A DNA stretch of 64,000 nt from Glo-17 sp964637835. Its GTDB lineage: Bacteria > Krumholzibacteriota > Krumholzibacteriia > LZORAL124-64-63. A model generated the notes under the pieces. That model did no database searches. It was given only the letters and a program-made list of their open reading frames with translations, and had not been told where the DNA came from. Positions 1 to 7,369 of the stretch are shown piece after piece (position 1 is the stretch's first letter; each line of letters starts with the position of its first letter). A program made the position numbers and the translations under genes. The stretch lies in assembly GCA_964637835.1 (NCBI GenBank), contig CAZWYF010000001.1:1-64000 (forward strand). Reading direction: 5' to 3'.

Positions 1-37
1 GGGTTCCCGCGACGAGCGCGGTCAGGTGGCGGGACAT
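1..37 (-). CDS. 5' end of an unidentified gene, cut by the window edge
   Basis: On the minus strand an ATG at 37 starts an open frame (MSRHLTALVAGT) that runs off the window. It is preceded by a near-perfect Shine-Dalgarno sequence, GAGGAGGA, read as the complement of 43-50, about six bases from the start. Only 12 residues are visible; a basic start followed by ALVAG could be the beginning of a signal peptide. No function can be given. Confidence 0.45.
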   Translation of the reverse strand, partial: MSRHLTALVAGT

Positions 38-137
38 GCGCGTCCTCCTCGCATCTTGTTCGGTGATGGGCGACGACTGCTGAACCGGGCCCGTCGGGAG
101 GCCGGCCGATGGTAGCAGATCCCGGGGGGTCCTGGCG

Positions 138-311
138 ATGCCTGCGGCGCCGGGAGCACGACCCCGTGGGCGAGGATTCCTGCTCGTGATCGTGGTGCTG
201 GGCGCCCTCGCCGACGCAGGCGAGGAGGCGATCCGGGGCGGCGGCCACCGGGGCAACGTCGCGGACGGTCTGACGCGGATCTTCGCTCGCGAGCTCACGG
301 CAACCCGATGA
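138..311 (+). CDS. possible small protein of 57 aa, unidentified
   Basis: An open frame from ATG 138 to TGA 309-311 encodes 57 residues with one hydrophobic stretch near residues 14-24 (FLLVIVVLGAL) and a charged C-terminal half. A G-run at 124-128 could serve as a weak ribosome site. It overlaps the 3' end of the opposing phosphoesterase gene by 17 bases. In such GC-rich DNA open frames of this size arise by chance, so it is only a candidate for what occupies 38-294. Nothing else is recognisable there. Confidence 0.18.
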   Translation: MPAAPGARPRGRGFLLVIVVLGALADAGEEAIRGGGHRGNVADGLTRIFARELTATR

Positions 312-1035
312 GCCGCCACCACCGCGGCCGCGGCGGCAACGGCACCGCATGGCGCACCAGGTGCAGGTTCTCCTCCCCGTCCAGCGCCGCGTATCCGTGC
401 CAGCTGCGGGGCAGTCCGATGTACCGGGTCCCGTCGGCCGTGTGCTCGTGCCACCGGTGATGGTGCCCGAAGAACCACCACCGCGGACGCAGATGGGCGG
501 CCACCCGCGCCAGGTCGGCCACGCCAGGCGGGCCGAGGTACCGCAGATCGCCGTCGCTGGTCACGCCGATGCCCGTGGGGCAATCATGGCTGACCACGAC
601 GTCGACGCTGCCCGGTACATGGGCGAGGCAGGCCGCGACGTCCGCCTCGCGGATCTCGCAGCCCGAGGGTGTCGACCGCGAATCCATGTAACGGGCGCCC
701 CCGATGCAGAGCCAGCGCCAGGCACCGAACGCGTGCACGGAGCCGCGTGGGAGGTGCGTGATCACGTCGGCGTAGCTGCGTACCAGCTGTTCGAACGCGC
801 CGTAGTCCTCGTGGTTGCCCTCGATGAACGCGACGGGACACCGGAACCGCCGACGGCCACGCCGGAAGTGGGCGTGCAGGTCGGGGCCGAACAGCCCCAG
901 GTCGCCGAGCACGAGCGCCTGGCTCACGGGACGACCGAACCGTTGCTCGGCGTGCGCCATCTGGGCATCGATCACGTGGTAGTGCGCATGGACGTCGCTC
1001 AGCAGCAGGATGAGGCCGTCGGACCCGGCGCCCAT
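295..1035 (-). CDS. calcineurin-like metallophosphoesterase
   Basis: A 246-residue cytosolic protein with the full metallophosphoesterase motif set: D-x-H (SDVH, residues 13-16), GDLG near 44-47, GNHED near 73-77, a lone H in VVSHD near 149, and GHHH near the C terminus. These residues bind the two metal ions. The family covers phosphodiesterases, protein phosphatases and nucleotidases, so the substrate cannot be told. ATG 1035 begins four bases after the stop of the Cache-PAS-DUF294 sensor, so the two are very probably cotranscribed. It could hydrolyse a product or target of the sensor's nucleotidyltransferase domain; this is inference from position only. Confidence 0.88.
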   Translation of the reverse strand: MGAGSDGLILLLSDVHAHYHVIDAQMAHAEQRFGRPVSQALVLGDLGLFGPDLHAHFRRGRRRFRCPVAFIEGNHEDYGAFEQLVRSYADVITHLPRGSVHAFGAWRWLCIGGARYMDSRSTPSGCEIREADVAACLAHVPGSVDVVVSHDCPTGIGVTSDGDLRYLGPPGVADLARVAAHLRPRWWFFGHHHRWHEHTADGTRYIGLPRSWHGYAALDGEENLHLVRHAVPLPPRPRWWRLIGLP

Positions 1036-1039
1036 GGTC

Positions 1040-3103
1040 TCACGCCCCCTTGAACTCGTGGTCGAGGGAAGCCTGCAGCGCCTTGATGTGGGAGAACACG
1101 GCCTTCAGCTGCTTGCGCTCGGCCTCGGTCAGCGCCGCCGGCGCGATGCGGTTGTCGGGTTCCAGGCGGTCGAGGACTCGCCGCGCCTGATGGGTCAGGC
1201 GCAGGTCCATCAGGAACCGGAAATCCGCGGCGGTGTCGCGGGCCGTCTCCGCTCGCAGGTGGCCAGCGCTGGCGAGGACCTCCAGGCGATCGAGCGTTCC
1301 AGTGACGGTCAGGCCATGCTGTAGCGCGCGCAGCCGGGCGAAGTCGACCACCTGGGCGAGCACGCCCTTGACGTCGAAGGTCGCCCGGTCGTCCGGCTGC
1401 TCTTCCAGGACGAATCCGCCGAACACGCCGAGTGGCGGCTCGTACTGCAGGATGCTGCGTGCGAGCAGGTGCAGGAAGCGGGGTTCGCGCGCGATCTCGT
1501 CGAACAGGTGACGCCACAGGGTGGCGACGAGCTCGCCCTCGCCGAGCACGCCCCGGAAGTCGAAGAAGATCCTCGCCTGCAGCAGATCGTCGGCCTCGAG
1601 GGCATGGATCCAGTCGCTGAAGGTGCCGCGCCAGCCGGTGATCGTCTGGCAGCAACGCGCTTCGCTCGCCATGATCCCACCGTGGCAACGCGGGTACCCC
1701 GCGGCGGCGAGGATCTCGACCAGCCGTTCGCCGAGGCGCAGGAAGTACCTGGATGCCGAGGCGCCGCCGTCGGGCTGGTCGGGGAACACGATGGCGTGAT
1801 CCTGGTCTGCCTGCAGATTGACCTCGGCCCGACCGAGGCTGCCCATGAGCAGCACCTCGAAGGAGGTCGGCGGCGTGCCGAGGTCGGCCACGGCGAGGTC
1901 CACCGCCTTGCGCACGGCCAGGTCGGCGTTGGTCGAGAGCAGGCGGCTGACCTGCATGACGTCGGCCCCGTGACTCATCATCAGGCTGGCCATGGTGGCC
2001 ATGCGCCGGCTGGCGGCCACCAGATCGTCGCGGTTGTCGACCGTGCGCAGGTCGAGTTCCCGTGGCTCGGCCAGGGGGGTGGCCACGGCCATGAAGCCCA
2101 CGCGACCCTGGACCACGATGCGCGATAGCGCGATCATGACGCGCACCGTCCCGCCGTCGCGGGTGATCAGTTCCGCCTCGTGGCGCGTGGGCGCCCGCGC
2201 CCCCTCCATCACCGCTTGCCAGTGGCGGCGGCCGGCCGCCAGCTCGTCCGCCGTGGGCCTGAGCAGATCGTCCACGGCCAGCCGCGCGAATTCCTCGCGC
2301 GTGTGGCCCACCAGCCGCAGCAAGCTCGCGTTGGCGAACAGCTCCTCGCCACCCACCGACATGAGGATCGACTCTCCGGCGGCCTCCACGAGCGACCGGT
2401 ACTTCTCCTCCGAGGAGCGCAGGGCGGCAGCCGCGCGCCGCCGCCCCCGTTCGGCCTGGAAGCTGGTACGCAGCAGCACGACCATGAGCAGGGACACCAC
2501 CGCCAGGATGATCAGCGCCGCCGCCTGCAGGCGGGCGGTGACCGCCGCCACCTCGGCGTCGACATCCTCGGTGTAGACCCCGGTGCCGATGACCCAGCCC
2601 CAGGGGGCGAAGCCCTTGACGTACGATAGCTTGGGCACGACACGGCCGGGGTCGTCCTTCCACTGCCACATGTACTGCACGTAGCCCGCCGCGTCCGTGC
2701 GCACCCGGCGCACCATCTCGACGAAGATGAGCGTGCCGTGCGGATCGGCGAAAGCGGAGAGGTCCTCGCCCTCGAGGTCGGGCCGGTAGGGATGGACGAT
2801 CATGCGCGGGTGCATGTCGTTGATCCAGAAGTAGTCCTTCCCCTCCTGTCCGTAGTGCAGGCTGCGCACCTGCTCGATCGCGGCGTGCTGGGCCTCCTCG
2901 CGCGTGAGCAGGCCGGCACGCTCCTCCGCCTCGAACCGGGCCAGGATGTTCCAGGACGACTCGGTCAGCTCACGGATCATGAGCCGCTTCTGGTCCATGA
3001 CCGTGCGGCTGAAGGTCGGCAGGAAGTGGAAGAACACCACGCCCGAGAAGAGCGCGATGGCCAGCAGCGCGGGCAGGACGGTGCGCAGGACGAGTCGCTT
3101 CAA
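1040..3103 (-). CDS. membrane sensor with Cache, PAS and DUF294 nucleotidyltransferase domains
   Basis: A 687-residue protein. A TM segment (about 7-29) is followed by a periplasmic single-Cache domain (about 35-180, with DYFWIND and GWVIGTGVY), a second TM (about 188-210), a PAS domain (about 225-340) and a C-terminal DUF294 region. The nucleotidyltransferase signature GSLGRAE starts at G421 and is followed by D433-Q-D435, as in GlnD-like DUF294 proteins. DUF294_C follows (VDFARLRAL). Start is TTG 3103, supported by AGGAG seven bases upstream. The gene is divergent from a DUF485/ActP-like symporter operon, the usual neighbour of DUF294 proteins. Those normally carry cNMP-binding and CBS domains instead of Cache and PAS. 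A role in sensing an external small acid and modifying a target by nucleotidylation is inferred. Confidence 0.85.
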   Translation of the reverse strand: MKRLVLRTVLPALLAIALFSGVVFFHFLPTFSRTVMDQKRLMIRELTESSWNILARFEAEERAGLLTREEAQHAAIEQVRSLHYGQEGKDYFWINDMHPRMIVHPYRPDLEGEDLSAFADPHGTLIFVEMVRRVRTDAAGYVQYMWQWKDDPGRVVPKLSYVKGFAPWGWVIGTGVYTEDVDAEVAAVTARLQAAALIILAVVSLLMVVLLRTSFQAERGRRRAAAALRSSEEKYRSLVEAAGESILMSVGGEELFANASLLRLVGHTREEFARLAVDDLLRPTADELAAGRRHWQAVMEGARAPTRHEAELITRDGGTVRVMIALSRIVVQGRVGFMAVATPLAEPRELDLRTVDNRDDLVAASRRMATMASLMMSHGADVMQVSRLLSTNADLAVRKAVDLAVADLGTPPTSFEVLLMGSLGRAEVNLQADQDHAIVFPDQPDGGASASRYFLRLGERLVEILAAAGYPRCHGGIMASEARCCQTITGWRGTFSDWIHALEADDLLQARIFFDFRGVLGEGELVATLWRHLFDEIAREPRFLHLLARSILQYEPPLGVFGGFVLEEQPDDRATFDVKGVLAQVVDFARLRALQHGLTVTGTLDRLEVLASAGHLRAETARDTAADFRFLMDLRLTHQARRVLDRLEPDNRIAPAALTEAERKQLKAVFSHIKALQASLDHEFKGA

Positions 3104-3132
3104 GGAATGCTCCTGTCGTCACGGTCGGGCCG

Positions 3133-3160
3133 AGTGTACGCGAGCGGGCGGTGATCTCAA
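3133..3160 (-). promoter_or_regulatory. promoter of the sensor-phosphoesterase unit
   Basis: Read on the minus strand, TTGAGA (3155-3160) and TACACT (3133-3138) are separated by 16 bases. This fits a sigma-70-type promoter and lies about 30 bases before the TTG start at 3103. Confidence 0.6.
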
Positions 3161-3239
3161 GCGGCGGTTTCACGCGCAAGCGCTCGTGGCGGCAGGAACT
3201 TCCTTTCGGGCGACAGGGGAAACGCCGTTTTCAATATCT

Positions 3240-3270
3240 TTGTAATCCCTTTAACAGCATGCTAGCGTGC
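3240..3270 (+). promoter_or_regulatory. promoter of the DUF485-symporter operon with an overlapping palindrome
   Basis: TTGTAA (3240-3245) and TAGCGT (3263-3268) are separated by 17 bases. The -10 box sits inside a 14-base near-palindrome, GCATGCTAGCGTGC (3257-3270), where a regulator could bind. The patch from about 3225 to 3260 is clearly AT-richer than its surroundings. The remaining 3271-3369 leader shows no other structure that I recognise. Confidence 0.5.
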
Positions 3271-3369
3271 TCCGCAATGGTCGGTGAGCAGGTCCGCCGG
3301 CGCCTCGCGTGGCCGGATGCCGGATTCGCCGCGACAGGCCCTGTGCCCGCCCCCTTCGAGGAGGACGTC

Positions 3370-3669
3370 ATGAACCATGGTCCCGCGCAGGACTCCGGTC
3401 CCGATCCCGCGAGCATCTACAAGACCCGGCTCGGCGTGGTGATGTTCGTCATCTACTGCCTCGTCTACGCCGGTTTCGTGCTGCTCAACGTGCTCACCGA
3501 GGGCGCCATCATGCAGACGATGGTCTTCGCCGGACTGAACCTCGCCGTGGTCTACGGCCTCGGCCTGATCGTGTTCGCCCTGCTTCTCGCGCTGCTCTAC
3601 AATCACCTCTGCACCCGCAAGGAAGCAGAGCTCGCCGGAGCGAGCGACGGTGGGGAGGGCGGCGCATGA
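3370..3669 (+). CDS. DUF485 small membrane protein (symporter partner)
   Basis: A 99-residue protein with two TM segments (about 22-42 and 56-78) and the DUF485-like ending GLGLIVFAL followed by a Y-x-x-x-x motif and basic residues. DUF485 proteins (YjcH in E. coli) are encoded directly upstream of ActP-type acetate permeases. Start is ATG 3370 with GAGGAGG at 3358-3364. The longer frame upstream has no such site. The stop overlaps the ATG of the symporter gene by ATGA, indicating translational coupling. Confidence 0.82.
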   Translation: MNHGPAQDSGPDPASIYKTRLGVVMFVIYCLVYAGFVLLNVLTEGAIMQTMVFAGLNLAVVYGLGLIVFALLLALLYNHLCTRKEAELAGASDGGEGGA

Positions 3670-5558
3670 ACCTCAACGGCACGCCCCTGTCGATCATCGT
3701 CTTCGCCCTGTTCGTGTTGCTGGTGCTCTGGTTGAGCCACTTCTTCGCACGCCGGGCCCGGTCGGCGGCTGGCTACTATGCGGCGGGCGGCCAGATCCAC
3801 TGGGCCGTCAACGGCGTCAGCTTCGCTGGCGACTACCTCTCGGCTGCGTCCTTCCTCGGTATCTGCGGCATGATCGCCACGCTCGGGTACGATGGCTTCC
3901 TCTACTCCATCGGTTACCTCGCGGGCTGGATCGTGGCCCTCTTCGTGGTGGCCGAGCCCATGAAGCGCATGGGCAAGTTCACCTTCACCGACGCCCTGGA
4001 CGCCAAGTTCGATAGCCGCGGCATCAAGCTGGCGGCCGCCATCTCGACCCTCGTGGTCTCGGTGTGCTACCTGATCCCGCAGATGAACGGTGCCGGGTCG
4101 CTGGTCGAACCGCTGCTCGGCCTACCGCACTGGGTGGGGGTGATCGTCGTGGGCGCGATCGTGATCATGATCGTCTCCACGGCCGGCATGACCTCCACCA
4201 CCTACGTGCAGTTCCTCAAGGGCGGCTTGCTGCTGGTGTTCTCGACCGTCCTGGTGGTCTTCCTGCTCGTGCGCGGGCTGAGCACCACGCCCGAGAGCCT
4301 CACCGGCGACGACGGCGAGACGCTGCTCTACATACCGGACCAGGCGACGGTCTCCCAGCTGGTCGGCGAGGGCCACGTGCTCGAACACACGGTCGACGAC
4401 CTCCACAAGTTCACCCGCGACGGCGATGTGACCTGGTGGCGTCTGGATCCCGAGGGAGTGCTCTGGAAGGCCCAGTGGAGCAGCGCCACGCTCGTCAACG
4501 GCGAGCCCGACGGTCTGCTCTATCCCGTGGGCCGCATCAAGCAACTGGGCGGCACCGACGCCTCTCGGACCGGAGCCGTCGGCCCGGTGGCCTTCCTCGC
4601 CCACCTCACGCATCCCGACACGCGCATCGAGCAGTGGCACGAGCGGACGGTGTTCGACGCGGGCGGCGCCCGCTACACGGTGTATTACCCCAAGACGGTC
4701 AGCGGGACCGAGCAGATGAAGCCCGGCGTGAAGTTCAAGGTCGAGACCGGCTGGCAGAAGCTCAACTTCGTCTCGCTCATGCTGGCGCTCTTCTTCGGCA
4801 CGGCGGCCCTCCCGCACATCCTGATCCGCTATTACACGGTGCCCAGCCCGGCCTGCGCGCGGAAGTCGACCATCGTGGCCATCGCCGCCATCGGATTCTT
4901 CTACGTGCTCACCCTGTTCATGGGCCTGGGGGCGGCCACCAGCGGCACGGTCAATCCCGCCGACAACAACATGTCGGCGCCATTGCTGGCGATGAGCTTC
5001 GGCGGCGTGCTGTTCGCCATCATCTCGGCCATCGCCTTCGCCACGGTGCTCGGCACGGTGGCGGGCCTGATCGTGGCCGCTTCGGGCGCCGTGGCCCACG
5101 ATCTCATGGACCGGTTCGGCGGCATGGGGCTGAGCGAGCAGCAGAAGGTGCACGCCGGCAAGGTGGCCGCCTTCGTGGTGGGTATCGTCGCGATCGTCCT
5201 GGGCATCGTGTTCCGGGGCGTGAACGTGAGCTTCCTGGTGGGCTGGGCGTTCGCCGTGGCGGCGTCGGCCAACCTGCCCGCCATCCTCATGCTGCTCTTC
5301 TGGAAGAAGACCACGGCGGCGGGCATCGTGGCCTCGATCATCGTGGGCATCGTCTCGGCGCTCGGCATCATCCTGACCGGGCCGGCGATGTTCTCCGGCC
5401 CGTACGGCCTGCGCGTCGAGGACGCCTGGCACCCGCTCGGTCAGCCAGGCATCATCTCGATCCCGCTCAGCTTCCTGACGCTGGTGGTGGTGTCGCTGGT
5501 GACGCAGAAGAAGGCCGCGACCGAGGAGATCCGTCCGGACGTGCAACCGAGCGCCTGA
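3666..5558 (+). CDS. ActP-like sodium:solute symporter (SSS family)
   Basis: A 630-residue SSS-family permease, with FAGDYLSAASFLGI in TM2 and FFGTAALPHILIRYYTV after the loop, as in acetate/glycolate permease ActP. It probably imports a short monocarboxylate with Na+. It is longer than E. coli ActP (about 550 residues) because of a roughly 145-residue hydrophilic insertion between two TM segments (about residues 205-350). Similar large loops occur in ActP-like proteins of other phyla. Start ATG 3666 overlaps the DUF485 stop. The divergent Cache-PAS-DUF294 sensor makes control by the external substrate plausible. Confidence 0.88.
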   Translation: MNLNGTPLSIIVFALFVLLVLWLSHFFARRARSAAGYYAAGGQIHWAVNGVSFAGDYLSAASFLGICGMIATLGYDGFLYSIGYLAGWIVALFVVAEPMKRMGKFTFTDALDAKFDSRGIKLAAAISTLVVSVCYLIPQMNGAGSLVEPLLGLPHWVGVIVVGAIVIMIVSTAGMTSTTYVQFLKGGLLLVFSTVLVVFLLVRGLSTTPESLTGDDGETLLYIPDQATVSQLVGEGHVLEHTVDDLHKFTRDGDVTWWRLDPEGVLWKAQWSSATLVNGEPDGLLYPVGRIKQLGGTDASRTGAVGPVAFLAHLTHPDTRIEQWHERTVFDAGGARYTVYYPKTVSGTEQMKPGVKFKVETGWQKLNFVSLMLALFFGTAALPHILIRYYTVPSPACARKSTIVAIAAIGFFYVLTLFMGLGAATSGTVNPADNNMSAPLLAMSFGGVLFAIISAIAFATVLGTVAGLIVAASGAVAHDLMDRFGGMGLSEQQKVHAGKVAAFVVGIVAIVLGIVFRGVNVSFLVGWAFAVAASANLPAILMLLFWKKTTAAGIVASIIVGIVSALGIILTGPAMFSGPYGLRVEDAWHPLGQPGIISIPLSFLTLVVVSLVTQKKAATEEIRPDVQPSA

Positions 5559-5587
5559 TCCGGCGCGTCGGCTGCTGGCTGGATGGC

Positions 5588-5615
5588 GAGGGCCCGGGAG
5601 CCGACCCGGGCCCTC
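5588..5615. terminator. bidirectional hairpin terminator
   Basis: GAGGGCCCGGG (5588-5598) and CCCGGGCCCTC (5605-5615) form an 11-bp perfect stem with a six-base loop. It lies between two convergent genes and could stop transcription from both sides. There is no T tract. Confidence 0.6.
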
Positions 5616-5618
5616 GAC

Positions 5619-6848
5619 CTATCCGAAGAACAGGTAGCTCACCAGGATCGCCGCGACGATCCCGCCCGCGTCCGCCGCCAGGCCGCACCCCAGGGCGTGC
5701 CGGGTGTGGCGGATCTTCACCGCGCCGAAGTACACCGCCAGGACGTAGAACGTGGTCTCGGTGGACCCCTGCACCACCGAGGCGAGGCGACCGGCGAAGC
5801 TGTCGGGCCCGTGGGCGGTCATGGTCTCGATGAGCATGCCGCGGGCTCCGCTGCCGGACAGCGGCTTCATCAGCGCGGTGGGCAGGCCGTCCACCCAGCG
5901 GGCGTCGGCGCCCAGGGCCTGCACGCCGGCCCGCACCCCGTCGAGCAGCAGGTCCAGCGCCCCGCTGGCGCGCAGGACGCCGATGGCCACCAGCATGGCG
6001 ATCAGGTAGGGGATGATGGTCACCGCGGTCTGGAAGCCGTCCTTCGCCCCGTCCACGAACGCCTCGTAGAGGTTCACCCGGCGCCGCACCGCCAGGGTGA
6101 AGAACCCGATCACCACCGAGAAGATCAGCAGGTTGGCCAGCAGGGCCGACTGCTGCTCCATCCGGGGCTCCGGCAGCTGCCCGAAGTAGAGGACCAGCCC
6201 CGCGATCACCGCCGTCAGGCCGCCCAGGTACGCCAGCACCACGGGCTGCCAGAGCTGCAGCCGCTGGACCGTCGCGGTCACCAGCAGCCCCACCAGGGTG
6301 GAACAGAAGGTGGCGATGAGCACGGGCAGGAAGATGTCGGTGGGGTCCGCCGCGCCCAGCTGCGCGCGGTAGGTGAAGATGGTCACCGGCAGGACGGTGA
6401 CCGCCGAGGTATTGATCACCAGGAAGAGGATCTGCTCGTTGCTGGCGGTGTCGTCCGAGGGATTGAGCGTCTGCAGCTCGCGCATCGCCTTCAGGCCCAG
6501 GGGCGTGGCCGCGTTGTCCAGGCCCAGCATGTTGGCCGCCATGTTCATGACGATCGCGCCCTCGGCGGCATGGCCGGCCGGGATGCCCGGAAACAGGCGC
6601 CGCAGCAGCGGCCCGAACGCCCGCGCCAGCAGTTCCACCGCCCCGCCCCGCTCGCCCACCCGCATGATGCCCAGCCAGAGGGCCATGACCCCGGTGAGCC
6701 CCAGGGCGATCTCGAAGCCGGTCCTGGCCATGTCGAAGGTGCTGGACACCAGGTCCTGCCACACGGCGGGGTCGCCGAACACCAGCCAGCGCACCAGGGC
6801 GGCGGCGAAGGCCACGAAGAAGAAGGCGGTCCAGACGCGGTTGAGCAT
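5619..6848 (-). CDS. SpmA-SpmB-like fused nucleoside-recognition membrane protein
   Basis: A 409-residue membrane protein built from two Gate (nucleoside recognition) halves. The first has EGAIVMNMAANMLGLDNAATPLGLKAM-type sequence near 80-105. The second carries GSGARGMLIE and QGSTETTFY near 310-350, hallmarks of SpmA and SpmB. In Bacillus these are separate spore maturation proteins. In many non-sporulating Gram-negatives they are fused, as here, at about 410 residues. The transported substrate is unknown. I chose ATG 6848 (MLNRVWTAFFF) because the hydrophobic first TM begins there. The longer frame to 6992 adds a low-complexity arginine-rich stretch. Confidence 0.85.
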   Translation of the reverse strand: MLNRVWTAFFFVAFAAALVRWLVFGDPAVWQDLVSSTFDMARTGFEIALGLTGVMALWLGIMRVGERGGAVELLARAFGPLLRRLFPGIPAGHAAEGAIVMNMAANMLGLDNAATPLGLKAMRELQTLNPSDDTASNEQILFLVINTSAVTVLPVTIFTYRAQLGAADPTDIFLPVLIATFCSTLVGLLVTATVQRLQLWQPVVLAYLGGLTAVIAGLVLYFGQLPEPRMEQQSALLANLLIFSVVIGFFTLAVRRRVNLYEAFVDGAKDGFQTAVTIIPYLIAMLVAIGVLRASGALDLLLDGVRAGVQALGADARWVDGLPTALMKPLSGSGARGMLIETMTAHGPDSFAGRLASVVQGSTETTFYVLAVYFGAVKIRHTRHALGCGLAADAGGIVAAILVSYLFFG

Positions 6849-7043
6849 GCCGCCAGGATAGGGGTCGTCCCGCGAGCGGTACAGGAAAAGTGCGGCCGCT
6901 GGCGAACCTTCGCCGCACCAGCCCTCGTCGGCGCCCGATCCCCGCCTCCGGGCCCATCTGGCCGCGATTGGACTCGCGGACAGCGTCCTCATCGGTTAGT
7001 TTGGCGTTCGCATCCCGCGAATCCCGAGCAAAGAGGACGGTCC

Positions 7044-7367
7044 ATGAACGACACCGCGATCCGGCGCCCCTCGCGCGCCGCCCTCGCCGTCCCGCTGGTG
7101 CTGCTGGCCATGTGGGGCCTGCCTCGTCTGATCGTGGCCTGGCTGGGCATCGGCGGCCACTGGACGCCCTTCTTCTACCAGTATGCCATGGGCGGGCTGG
7201 TCTTCCTGATCGGCCTGTGGGTGATCCGCGCCAGCGGCGCCTGCGACTTCTCCCGCCCCGGCGACCGCCGCTGGTTCGGCGTCCTCGTGTTCGGCTACCT
7301 CTGGTACGCCGGCATCCACGCCCTCTTCACCTGGCTGGCCGTGGCCGTGCCGTTCCGGGGGGCGTGA
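7044..7367 (+). CDS. small membrane protein upstream of a symporter
   Basis: A 107-residue protein with three predicted TM segments (about 12-32, 44-62 and 78-100) joined by short charged loops. ATG 7044 has AGAGGA at 7032-7037. The stop is two bases from the ATG of an SSS-family symporter, so it is probably a small accessory subunit, as DUF485, DUF3311 or DUF4212 proteins are for other SSS carriers. It does not clearly match any of those families. Confidence 0.7.
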   Translation: MNDTAIRRPSRAALAVPLVLLAMWGLPRLIVAWLGIGGHWTPFFYQYAMGGLVFLIGLWVIRASGACDFSRPGDRRWFGVLVFGYLWYAGIHALFTWLAVAVPFRGA

Positions 7368-7369
7368 GC

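Noticed and set aside
6849..6992. A 48-residue N-terminal extension of the SpmA-SpmB-like protein
   Set aside because: The extension is Arg/Ala/Gly-rich with no family similarity, and the TM start at ATG 6848 agrees with homologues.
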